Shown: piece after piece, positions 18,072 through 25,800 of the stretch
Position numbering within the stretch: the stretch's first letter is position 1
Layout: each line of letters opens with the position of its first letter
Assembly (NCBI GenBank): GCA_902781705.1
Contig: CACZKE010000016.1
Coordinates: 38,944 to 102,943 of the forward strand
Direction: 5' to 3'
DNA: 64,000 nucleotides
Source: an uncultured Bacteroidia bacterium
GTDB taxonomy: Bacteria > Bacteroidota > Bacteroidia > Bacteroidales > UBA932
Notes under the pieces: model-generated
Database searches by the model: none
The model's input: only the letters and a program-made list of their open reading frames with translations
Told to the model about the DNA's origin: nothing
Made by a program: the position numbers and the translations under genes

Positions 18072-18154
18072 AGATTTCTCGACTCCGCCCTCCGGGCTCC
18101 GCTCGAAATGACGGTATTTGTCATTTCGACCAAGCGAAGCGCGTGGAGAAATCT
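18072..18154. repeat. Intergenic palindromic repeat element
   Basis: Minimal 83-bp member of the dispersed family: AGATTTCTC (18072-18080) to GAGAAATCT (18146-18154), with CGAAATGAC and GTCATTTCG arms meeting in the centre. It could fold as one long hairpin between the helicase and exbB genes. Confidence 0.9.
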
Positions 18155-18187
18155 GATCAAGCAACGGATATTCGGAATAAAATTTGT

Positions 18188-18195
18188 ACCTTTGT
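18188..18195 (+). promoter_or_regulatory. -7 promoter box for exbB-exbD-tonB
   Basis: TACCTTTG matches TAnnTTTG, 42 bases before the ATG at 18238. Confidence 0.6.
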
Positions 18196-18237
18196 AGGTT
18201 AGAAACAATGTGTTGGAATTAAAACCATAAAAACGAT

Positions 18238-18966
18238 ATGCTTTTCAATCTTTTGCAGACAGACACGCTCGTGGAGGCCGCATCCGAGGCCGTGGAGCAG
18301 ATGACCGCCACCCCCGCGGCGCAGCCCGCCGAGATGAATGAGAGCCTCTTCTCCCTGTTCACCATGGGCGGCCCCCTCATGTGGGTCCTCCTCGCCCTTT
18401 CCATCCTCGCCATCTACCTGATCGGCCGGAAATGGTGGATCATCAGGCAGGCGTCCAAAATCGACCACAACTTCATGAACGACATCCGGGACTACATGAA
18501 CCAGGGAAAGACCAAGTCCGCCCTCACCCTGTGCAGCAAGTATGACAACCCGGTCGCCCGCATGACCGAGACCGGCATCCGCCGCCTCGGCCGTCCGATG
18601 AACGACATCCGTGCCGCCATCGAGAACACCGGCAACATCGAGGTCGCCCGGCTCGAGAAGGGCCTTCCGCTCCTCGCCACCATCGCCGGCGGCGCCCCGA
18701 TGATCGGTTTCCTCGGCACCGTCCTCGGCATGGTCAAGGCCTTCTTCAACATGTCCAAGGCCGGCAACAACATCGACATCACCCTCCTCAGCGACGGTAT
18801 CTACACCGCCATGCTCACCACCGTGGGCGGCCTGATCGTGGGCATCATCGCCTACTTCGGCTATAACTGGCTCACCTCCAAGATCTCCGACCTCGTCTAT
18901 GAGATGGAGAGTTCCACGACGCAGTTCATCGACATCGTCCTCAACGAACCCGGCGAAGAAGCGTAA
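18238..18966 (+). CDS. exbB: MotA/TolQ/ExbB proton channel family protein
   Basis: Inner-membrane protein of 242 residues. The first transmembrane helix is at ~40-58 (GGPLMWVLLALSILAIYLIG), and the conserved channel helices follow in LLATIAGGAPMIGFLGTVLGMVKAF and IYTAMLTTVGGLIVGIIAYFGYNWL. ExbB forms the pentameric stator that converts proton flow into TonB movement for outer-membrane receptors. ExbD and a TonB-like protein follow within 3-5 bases, so the three form an operon. A TolQ role is possible, but the TonB partner favours ExbB. Confidence 0.9.
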   Translation: MLFNLLQTDTLVEAASEAVEQMTATPAAQPAEMNESLFSLFTMGGPLMWVLLALSILAIYLIGRKWWIIRQASKIDHNFMNDIRDYMNQGKTKSALTLCSKYDNPVARMTETGIRRLGRPMNDIRAAIENTGNIEVARLEKGLPLLATIAGGAPMIGFLGTVLGMVKAFFNMSKAGNNIDITLLSDGIYTAMLTTVGGLIVGIIAYFGYNWLTSKISDLVYEMESSTTQFIDIVLNEPGEEA

Positions 18967-18969
18967 GCC

Positions 18970-19380
18970 ATGGCACTGAAGAGAAACACCAAGGTCGATG
19001 CTTCGATGCCGATGTCCTCGATGACGGACATCGTGTTCCTGCTGCTGATCTTCTTCCTGGTGACCTCCACGCTCATCAACCCGAACGCCCTCAAGCTCCT
19101 CCTCCCGAAGAGCACGGGCCAGATCGGGGCGAAGGCCACCGTTTCCGTCAGCATCAAGGACTGGGGCGACGACACGTACACCTACCACATCAACGGGGAC
19201 AAGAACCCCGCCACCTACGAAGAGGTGGAAGACGGCCTGATCGAACTCCTCTCCGCCGAGGAGGATCCTACCTTCTCCATCTTTTCCGACCAGAGCGTTC
19301 CCGTGGGCGAGATCGTGGGCATCATGAACATCGCCAAGCGGAACCACTACAAAGTCATCCTGGCCACGCAACCCGAATAA
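18970..19380 (+). CDS. exbD: ExbD/TolR family biopolymer transport protein
   Basis: A 136-residue protein with one N-terminal transmembrane helix bearing the essential aspartate in SMTDIVFLLLIFFLVTS, and a periplasmic domain ending GIMNIAKRNHYKVILATQPE. ExbD sits in the ExbB pore and couples proton flow to TonB. It lies between exbB and the TonB-like gene. Confidence 0.9.
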   Translation: MALKRNTKVDASMPMSSMTDIVFLLLIFFLVTSTLINPNALKLLLPKSTGQIGAKATVSVSIKDWGDDTYTYHINGDKNPATYEEVEDGLIELLSAEEDPTFSIFSDQSVPVGEIVGIMNIAKRNHYKVILATQPE

Positions 19381-19384
19381 GACC

Positions 19385-20176
19385 ATGCAGCCGTATCTCC
19401 GCACCAGACAGGAACAGGACCGCCGGAGCCTTTGGACAGGCCTCGGCGCGACGGTGGCCGCGCACGCCATCGCCCTCGTCGTGTGCCTGACCTCGGGACT
19501 CAAGTATCTGGATCCCCCGCCGCCGGAGACGAGCTTCCTCATCGACTTCGAGGAGGAAATCCAGGAGCTGGAAAGGCCCATGGAGACCCGGGTGGGACGG
19601 CAGCCCCAGGCGGAGGAAGTGGACCGCACGAAGGAAGTGGAACTGGTCCAGAAGGCCGAATCGCCCCATGTGAACGACCGGCCCAACAAGACCCCGGCGG
19701 TCAAGCAGAACGACCACGGCGACGTGGAAGTCCCCGCCCCGCCACAGAAAGAGGAACCCAAACTGGATCCCCGCGCCTCCTTCCCCGGCATGAGCCAGCA
19801 GGACGACAAGGCCACGGCCCCGCACAGCGCCTCCGAGGCGTCCGAGGGCTTCAAGGCCGGCCAGCCCGACGGCAACACGAAGGAAGGGAAGACGTCCGGC
19901 ACGGCCAATGCACACCTGAAAGGCCGCAACGTCGTGGGAACCCTCCCCCGGCCTACCTATAACGCCCAGTTGGAAGGAATCGTCGTCGTCCAGGTCAAGG
20001 TGGACCAGTACGGCAATGTCACCGAAGCCGTTCCGGGCGTGGAAGGGACCACGGTCACCAACACCGCCCTCTGGAACGCCGCCCGCGCCGCCGCCATGAA
20101 GGCCCATTTCAACATGAGCGCCGACGCCCCGGTCCTCCAGACCGGCACCATTACCTACAAGTTCAAACTGCAATAA
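19385..20176 (+). CDS. TonB-like energy transducer
   Basis: A 263-residue protein with an N-terminal membrane anchor (~18-38: GLGATVAAHAIALVVCLTSGL), a long Pro/Glu/Lys-rich periplasmic spacer (~45-175) and a C-terminal domain (~180-263) with GIVVVQVKVDQYGNVTEAV and a final TYKFKL strand, as in TonB C-terminal domains. It probably contacts the TonB boxes of outer-membrane receptors. It is the last gene of the exbB-exbD operon. Confidence 0.8.
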   Translation: MQPYLRTRQEQDRRSLWTGLGATVAAHAIALVVCLTSGLKYLDPPPPETSFLIDFEEEIQELERPMETRVGRQPQAEEVDRTKEVELVQKAESPHVNDRPNKTPAVKQNDHGDVEVPAPPQKEEPKLDPRASFPGMSQQDDKATAPHSASEASEGFKAGQPDGNTKEGKTSGTANAHLKGRNVVGTLPRPTYNAQLEGIVVVQVKVDQYGNVTEAVPGVEGTTVTNTALWNAARAAAMKAHFNMSADAPVLQTGTITYKFKLQ

Positions 20177-20192
20177 AAGCATATCACCCGGA

Positions 20193-20211
20193 CAATGACG
20201 GGATGTCATTG
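20193..20211 (+). terminator. Hairpin after the TonB-like gene
   Basis: Arms CAATGAC and GTCATTG with a 5-base loop, followed by ACATTTTAA. This is a weak terminator candidate before the rluB-like gene. Confidence 0.4.
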
Positions 20212-20253
20212 ACATTTTAATCACTCTAACTACCCCGTGAGGGGCAAAAAACA

Positions 20254-21510
20254 ATGGAAGAAAAGAAGAAGGGCACCCGTGCCCGTTTCACCCGGAGGCC
20301 TGCCGAAGGCCGCGCAGAGAAAGTGGAATACGGCCGCCGCGAAGGCGGATACCGCCCACATCGGGATGGCGAATTCAAGCCCCGCGCTGAACGCGCCTAC
20401 AGCACAGATTACAGCACCAGCCGGTCTTTCGACTCCGAAGAGGCGCCGAAGCCCCGCGCCTACAGCCGTCCCCAGGGCGAGCGCCGTCCCTACGGCGAGC
20501 GTCCGCAGGGCGAGCGCCGGTCCTACGGCGACCGCAAGCCGGCCGGTGAACACCGCGCCTACGGCGAAAGCCGTCCTAATGGCGAAAGCCGCCCGCGCAC
20601 CGAGGGCAAGCCTTACGGCGAGCGTCCCCGCAAGTCCGGCTACGGAAAGCCGTCCTTCGGCGCCAAGCCCGGCCGCAAGCCCTACCAGAAGCGCTCGAAC
20701 GCCGACGAGGGCATGAGCGAGATGCTCAGCCGCAAGCCGCAGGTCACCGGCAGCGCCTGGTCCGACGACGATACCGCGAAGACTCCGATCAAGGAGGTCG
20801 TCCGCCTGAACAAATACATCGCCAACTCCGGCGTCTGCTCCCGCAGGGAAGCCGACACGCTCATCCAGAGCGGCGTCGTCACCGTGAACGGCGAAGTGGT
20901 GACCGAACTGGGCACCAAGGTCAACATCCTCACCGACGACATCCGCTTCAACGGACAGCGCCTCAAGGGCGAGGAGAAGGTGTACATCGTCATGAACAAG
21001 CCCAAGGGCTACGTCACGACCGCCAGCGACCCGCACGCGGAGAAGACCGTCATGGACCTCCTCAAGGGCTGCCCGACGCGGGTGTTCCCCGTGGGCCGGC
21101 TGGACAAGAACACCACCGGCGTCCTGATGTTCACCAACGACGGCGAGATGGCCGAGCGCCTCACTCACCCGTCCTATAATAAGAAGAAGATCTACCAGGT
21201 GGTCCTGGACCATCCCCTCACCGAGGAGGACAAGGAAAAGGTCCTCGCCGGCATCGAACTCACCGACGGGGTGATCGCGGCCGATGAACTCGAGTACATC
21301 GACCAGCGCGACCACCGCCAGCTGGGCATCGAGATCCACTCCGGCAAGAACCGGATCGTCCGCCGCATCTTCGAGTCCATGGGCTACGAAGTGAAGGCCC
21401 TGGACCGCGTCTATTTCGCCGGCCTCACCAAGAAGGGGCTCAAGAAGAGCGACTGGCGCTACCTCACCGAGGGCGAAGTGAACATCCTGAAGATGGGGGC
21501 GTACGTGTAA
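20254..21510 (+). CDS. 23S rRNA pseudouridine synthase, RluB/RsuA family, with basic low-complexity N-domain
   Basis: A 418-residue protein. Residues 1-~150 are disordered and rich in Gly, Glu, Arg, Tyr and Pro (repeated YGERPQGERR- and GES-type units). An S4 RNA-binding domain follows (VRLNKYIANSGVCSRREADTLI ... VTVNG) and then the RsuA-type catalytic domain with the aspartate in VGRLDKNTTGVLMFTNDG and the GKNRIVRRIFESMGY motif. The target is probably 23S rRNA, since RluB-like proteins dominate in Bacteroidota. The extended tail is typical of the phylum and may add RNA affinity. The next gene, era, overlaps its stop by one base. Confidence 0.88.
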   Translation: MEEKKKGTRARFTRRPAEGRAEKVEYGRREGGYRPHRDGEFKPRAERAYSTDYSTSRSFDSEEAPKPRAYSRPQGERRPYGERPQGERRSYGDRKPAGEHRAYGESRPNGESRPRTEGKPYGERPRKSGYGKPSFGAKPGRKPYQKRSNADEGMSEMLSRKPQVTGSAWSDDDTAKTPIKEVVRLNKYIANSGVCSRREADTLIQSGVVTVNGEVVTELGTKVNILTDDIRFNGQRLKGEEKVYIVMNKPKGYVTTASDPHAEKTVMDLLKGCPTRVFPVGRLDKNTTGVLMFTNDGEMAERLTHPSYNKKKIYQVVLDHPLTEEDKEKVLAGIELTDGVIAADELEYIDQRDHRQLGIEIHSGKNRIVRRIFESMGYEVKALDRVYFAGLTKKGLKKSDWRYLTEGEVNILKMGAYV

Positions 21511-22391
21511 TGGCACACAGGGCAGGTTTCGTCAACATCATCGGCAACCCGAACGTCGGGAAGTCCACCCTCATGAACGCCCTGGTGGGCGAGAAACTTT
21601 CCATCGTCACGGCGAAGGCCCAGACGACGCGCCACCGCATCATGGGCATCGTGAACGGGGAGGATTACCAGATCGTGTACTCCGACACCCCGGGCATCCT
21701 CAAGCCCAACTACCGGCTCCAGCAGAACATGCTGGACTTCGTGGACACGGCCATCGGCGACGCGGACATCATCCTCTATGTCACCGACACCGTGGAGAAG
21801 GGCGACAAGAATGAGGCCTACATCGAGAAACTCGCGAAGGTCGAGTGCCCCATCGTCCTGGTGATCAACAAGATCGACATCTCTACCCAGGAGAAGGTCG
21901 TGGAACTGATGCAGTGGTGGCACGAGAAACTCCCCAAGGCGGAGATCATCCCGGCGTCGGCCCAGGAGAAATTCAACCTGGAGAGCATCCTGGAGGCGGT
22001 TTCCAGCCGCCTTCCGGAGGCCCCGGCCTGGTTCGACAAGGACCAGTTCACGGACAAGAACCTCCGTTTCTTCGCCTCGGAGATCCTGCGGGAGAAGATC
22101 TTCCTCAACTACAGCGAGGAGATTCCCTACAGTTGCCAGGTGGAGATCGATGCCTTCCACGAGGGCGAGGAACGCTACGAGATCAGCGCCGTCATCTATG
22201 TGATGCGTGAGTCCCAGAAGGGCATCATCATCGGCAAGAAGGGCGCCGCCCTGAAGAAGGTGGGCACCGAGGCCCGCCTGGAGATGGAGGACTTCTTCCA
22301 GAAGAAGGTCTTCCTCTCCACCTTTGTGAAAGTGGACCCCGACTGGCGGGAGAACCGCAAGGAACTCCGCCGGTTCGGTTATGAATTCTGA
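21510..22391 (+). CDS. era: GTPase Era
   Basis: A 293-residue GTPase that binds 16S rRNA and assists 30S subunit maturation. G1 is GNPNVGKST near residue 11, followed by KAQTTRHRI (G2), DTPG (G3) and NKID (G4). The C-terminal KH domain has GIIIGKKGAALKKVG near 235-250. It sits between two other RNA/DNA housekeeping genes and shares the A of the rluB-like TAA stop with its own ATG. Confidence 0.95.
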   Translation: MAHRAGFVNIIGNPNVGKSTLMNALVGEKLSIVTAKAQTTRHRIMGIVNGEDYQIVYSDTPGILKPNYRLQQNMLDFVDTAIGDADIILYVTDTVEKGDKNEAYIEKLAKVECPIVLVINKIDISTQEKVVELMQWWHEKLPKAEIIPASAQEKFNLESILEAVSSRLPEAPAWFDKDQFTDKNLRFFASEILREKIFLNYSEEIPYSCQVEIDAFHEGEERYEISAVIYVMRESQKGIIIGKKGAALKKVGTEARLEMEDFFQKKVFLSTFVKVDPDWRENRKELRRFGYEF

Positions 22392-22399
22392 AGAAGACT

Positions 22400-25183
22400 A
22401 TGAGCGAAGATTGGGACGACATCCAGGAAGAACAGCCTGAGGAGCAGGAAAACGAACAGGAACTCACCGAGGAACAGGCGCAGGATACGGGGAAATTCAC
22501 CCGCCTCCTGGGCAGCGACAGCCGGAAGTTCAAGCTCTCGGGGATGTTCAAGGACTGGTTCCTGGACTATTCCTCGTACGTGATCCTGCAGCGGGCCGTG
22601 CCGCACATCGTCGATGGACTCAAACCGGTCCAGCGGCGCGTGCTGCACGCCATGTTCAAGATGGACGACGGCCGGTACACGAAGGTCGCGAACATCGTGG
22701 GCCAGGCCATGCAGTACCATCCGCACGGCGATGCGTCCATCCTGGGCGCCCTCGTCCAACTGGGCCAGAAGGGCTTTGCCATCGACTGCCAGGGTAACTG
22801 GGGCAACATCCTCACCGGCGACTCCAACGCGGCGGCCCGTTACATCGAGGCGCGGCTGTCCAAGTTCGCCAAGGAAGTGATCTTCGACCCGAAGGTCACC
22901 ACCTGGATGACCTCCTACGACGGCCGCAACCAGGAGCCCACGGAACTCCCGGTGCGCTTCCCGCTCCTGCTCGCGCAGGGCACCGAAGGCATCGCCGTGG
23001 GTATGCAGTCCCGGATCCTTCCCCATAACTTCAACGAACTCATCGACGCATCCATCGCCATCCTGAAGGAAGAGGACTACGAACTGTATCCCGACTTCCC
23101 CACCGGCGGCCTCGCGGACTGCTCCAAGTACAACCACGGACGCCGCGGCGGCCAGGTGAAGATCCGCGCCCGGATCGACAAGGTGGACAAGAGCACGGTC
23201 ACGATCACCGAGATCCCCTACGGGAAGACCTCGCACATGATCATCGACAGTATCCTCAAGGCCAAGGACAAGGGGAAGATCAAGATCAAGAAGATCGAGG
23301 ACATGACCACGGACAAGGTGGAGATCATCATCCACCTCCCGGCCGACGTGTCCCCGGACAAGACCATCGACGCCCTGTATGCCTTCACCGACTGCGAGAC
23401 CACCATCAACCCGAACGCCTGCGTCATCGTGGAGGACAAGCCGCAGTTCCTCTCGGTCAACGACATCCTCGAGTACGACACCATGCACACCCGCGACCTG
23501 CTGGGCCGGGAACTGGAGATCAAGCTCGGCGAGCTGGAGGACCAGTGGCACTATGACTCCCTGGAGCGCATCTTCTTCGAGAACCGCATCTACAAGGTGC
23601 TGGAGCAGAACCAGCGCGACTGGGACGAGCAATTGCAGGACATCTTCACCCAGATGAAGCAGTACCAGGACCTTCTCCACCGCGAAATCGTGATGGACGA
23701 CATCCTGAAACTCGTGGAGAAGCCGGTGCGCAAGATCTCCAAGTTCGACACCAAGGCCCTGGACGAGAAGATCTACGCCCTGGAGGACGAGATGAAGGAC
23801 GTGCGGGACAATCTCGCGCACCTTACCGAATACACCATCGACTGGTTCAAATCCCTGAAGAAGAAATACGGAAAGGACCACCCGCGCCTGACGGAGATCA
23901 CCTCCTTCGAGACCATCGCCGCGACCAAGGTCGTGAACAACAACGCGAAGTTGTACGCGAACCTCGCCGAGGGCTTCGTGGGCATCGGCCTCAAGAATTC
24001 CGACGGCGGAGAGTTCGTCTCCGAGTGTTCCGACCTGTCGGAGATCATCGTCATCGGCCGCGACGGCAAGTACCGGGTGACCAAGGTGACGGACAAGGCC
24101 TTCTTCGGGAAGGACCTCCTGTACGCCGGCGTGTTCAACCGGAACGACGCCCGGACCATCTACAACGTCATCTACCGCGAGGGCAAGAGTTCGGTCCACT
24201 ACGCCAAGCGCTTCGCCATCACCTCCATCACCCGCGACAAGGAGTACGACATCACGACGGGGGCGGAAGGGTCCAAGATCCTCTGGTTCACCGTGAACCA
24301 CAACGGCGAGGCGGAGACAGTGAAGATCGGCCTCCGTCCCAAGAAGGGCATCAAGAAGTCCCAGCTCGAGTACGACTTCTCCACCCTCGCGATCAAGGGC
24401 CGCGGCTCCCGGGGCAACCTCGTGACCAAATACCCGATCGCGAAGATCCAGCTCAAGGCCAAGGGCGTCACCACCCTCGGCGGCAAGGACATCTGGTACG
24501 ATCCGGACATCCAGCGGCTGAACGAGGACGGGCGCGGAGAGTATGTGGGCGAATTCACCGGCAACGACCGGGTCCTCGCCATCTTCTCCGACGGTACCTA
24601 CTACACGACCAACTACGAGACCGTGAACAAGTACCAGGGCGACGTGATCCGGATCGAGAAACTGGACCCGGGTCTCACCTACACGGTCCTCTATTGGGAC
24701 AATGCGGTCAAGGCCTTCTACATCAAGCGTTTCAGTTTCGTAGAAAGCAACAATACGCCCGTCTCCTTCATTTCCGACGCGAAGGGTTCCAAACTCGTGG
24801 ACATCTCCGTGGACCTGCACCCGCAGGTGAAACTCACCTTCGGCGGACGCCAGGAAGGCCGCGAGGCCGAGGTGCTGGATGCCGAGGAGTTCATCGCAAA
24901 GAAGGGCCTCACGGCGAAGGGCAAGAAGTGCAGTGCCCTGGACCTCGCCGCCGTGGAGTTCATCGAGCCGCTCCACAAGCCCGAGGACGACATCGTCCCG
25001 GACGAACCCGAACCCGTGGACATCGAACTGGACGACGAGGAAGACGACTACACCGATGTCTCCCCCGCCCCGACGGCCACCGGCTCCGCTCCGGCCACCG
25101 CCGAAGGCGGCGAAGCGGCGGAACTCCTCAAGAAGGACGATCCCGAAGAGCCGGCGGACTTCACCGATTGGACGCTGTTTTAA
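22400..25183 (+). CDS. parC: DNA gyrase/topoisomerase IV subunit A (ParC-like)
   Basis: A 927-residue type IIA topoisomerase subunit A. The breakage-reunion domain shows SYVILQRAVPHIVDGLKPVQRRVLHAMF and the active-site tyrosine in AARYIEARLSK. A C-terminal propeller-like region and an acidic tail (~880-927) follow. The fairly simple C-terminal part without a clear gyrase-box motif favours ParC over GyrA. In the quinolone-contact helix (HPHGDASILGALV) the positions equivalent to GyrA Ser83 and Asp87 read Ala and Gly. The partner subunit is not in this window. Confidence 0.85.
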   Translation: MSEDWDDIQEEQPEEQENEQELTEEQAQDTGKFTRLLGSDSRKFKLSGMFKDWFLDYSSYVILQRAVPHIVDGLKPVQRRVLHAMFKMDDGRYTKVANIVGQAMQYHPHGDASILGALVQLGQKGFAIDCQGNWGNILTGDSNAAARYIEARLSKFAKEVIFDPKVTTWMTSYDGRNQEPTELPVRFPLLLAQGTEGIAVGMQSRILPHNFNELIDASIAILKEEDYELYPDFPTGGLADCSKYNHGRRGGQVKIRARIDKVDKSTVTITEIPYGKTSHMIIDSILKAKDKGKIKIKKIEDMTTDKVEIIIHLPADVSPDKTIDALYAFTDCETTINPNACVIVEDKPQFLSVNDILEYDTMHTRDLLGRELEIKLGELEDQWHYDSLERIFFENRIYKVLEQNQRDWDEQLQDIFTQMKQYQDLLHREIVMDDILKLVEKPVRKISKFDTKALDEKIYALEDEMKDVRDNLAHLTEYTIDWFKSLKKKYGKDHPRLTEITSFETIAATKVVNNNAKLYANLAEGFVGIGLKNSDGGEFVSECSDLSEIIVIGRDGKYRVTKVTDKAFFGKDLLYAGVFNRNDARTIYNVIYREGKSSVHYAKRFAITSITRDKEYDITTGAEGSKILWFTVNHNGEAETVKIGLRPKKGIKKSQLEYDFSTLAIKGRGSRGNLVTKYPIAKIQLKAKGVTTLGGKDIWYDPDIQRLNEDGRGEYVGEFTGNDRVLAIFSDGTYYTTNYETVNKYQGDVIRIEKLDPGLTYTVLYWDNAVKAFYIKRFSFVESNNTPVSFISDAKGSKLVDISVDLHPQVKLTFGGRQEGREAEVLDAEEFIAKKGLTAKGKKCSALDLAAVEFIEPLHKPEDDIVPDEPEPVDIELDDEEDDYTDVSPAPTATGSAPATAEGGEAAELLKKDDPEEPADFTDWTLF

Positions 25184-25677
25184 AGGCAGGAGATGATGAT
25201 CTCGTCGGAGACATCCTCCGGAGTAAGACCGTCCGTGTCGATAACGACATGGGCGGTTTTCTCGTAAAGGGGTTCGCGGGCCGCGAGGCGCTCCGCAAGG
25301 GAGGCATCGGCCAGCGGGCGGCCGGCGGATTCGCCGGCGAGGCGCTCCAGCAAAGTGTCCAGCGTGGCCCGGAGGTAGATGCAGACGGTTTTTTCATGCA
25401 CGAGCGTGGCCGAGGCGGGTGTCGTGACGGCGCCGCCGCCGAGGGAAAGGACGGCCGTGGATTCGCCGTATTTCTCCACCGTTTGCCTGAGCAACCGGGC
25501 TTCCAGTTGCCGGAAGGCCGGTTCGCCGTCCTGGGCGAAGATGTCGGGGATGGACTTCCCCCCTTTTTTTACGATCAAATCGTCCAGGTCCAGGAACGGG
25601 CAGCCGAGCGCATCCGCGAGGATACGCCCGACGGTGGTCTTTCCGCTTCCCATGAAGCCGGTGAGGGTAATCAGCAT
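25180..25677 (-). CDS. aroK: Shikimate kinase
   Basis: A 165-residue P-loop kinase that phosphorylates shikimate in aromatic amino-acid synthesis. Walker A is GFMGSGKTT at residues 7-15. The shikimate-binding motif DLDDLI, the GEPAFRQLE segment and the SLGGGAVT motif are all present. The length is standard. It is convergent with the ParC-like gene and overlaps it by 4 bases. Confidence 0.93.
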   Translation of the reverse strand: MLITLTGFMGSGKTTVGRILADALGCPFLDLDDLIVKKGGKSIPDIFAQDGEPAFRQLEARLLRQTVEKYGESTAVLSLGGGAVTTPASATLVHEKTVCIYLRATLDTLLERLAGESAGRPLADASLAERLAAREPLYEKTAHVVIDTDGLTPEDVSDEIIISCL

Positions 25678-25759
25678 GATGAAATGTCAGTCAGGTCTCC
25701 GTCCTGCGAATGTACGAAAAACATTCGGTTTGATACACGTAATAATTGGAATAATTGAT

Positions 25760-25767
25760 TAACTTTG
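25760..25767 (+). promoter_or_regulatory. -7 promoter box for the anchored unknown protein
   Basis: TAACTTTG matches TAnnTTTG and lies 33 bases before ATG 25801. Confidence 0.6.
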
Positions 25768-25800
25768 CATATTCTGGCGCAATAGGTGCCGGATGAAAAA

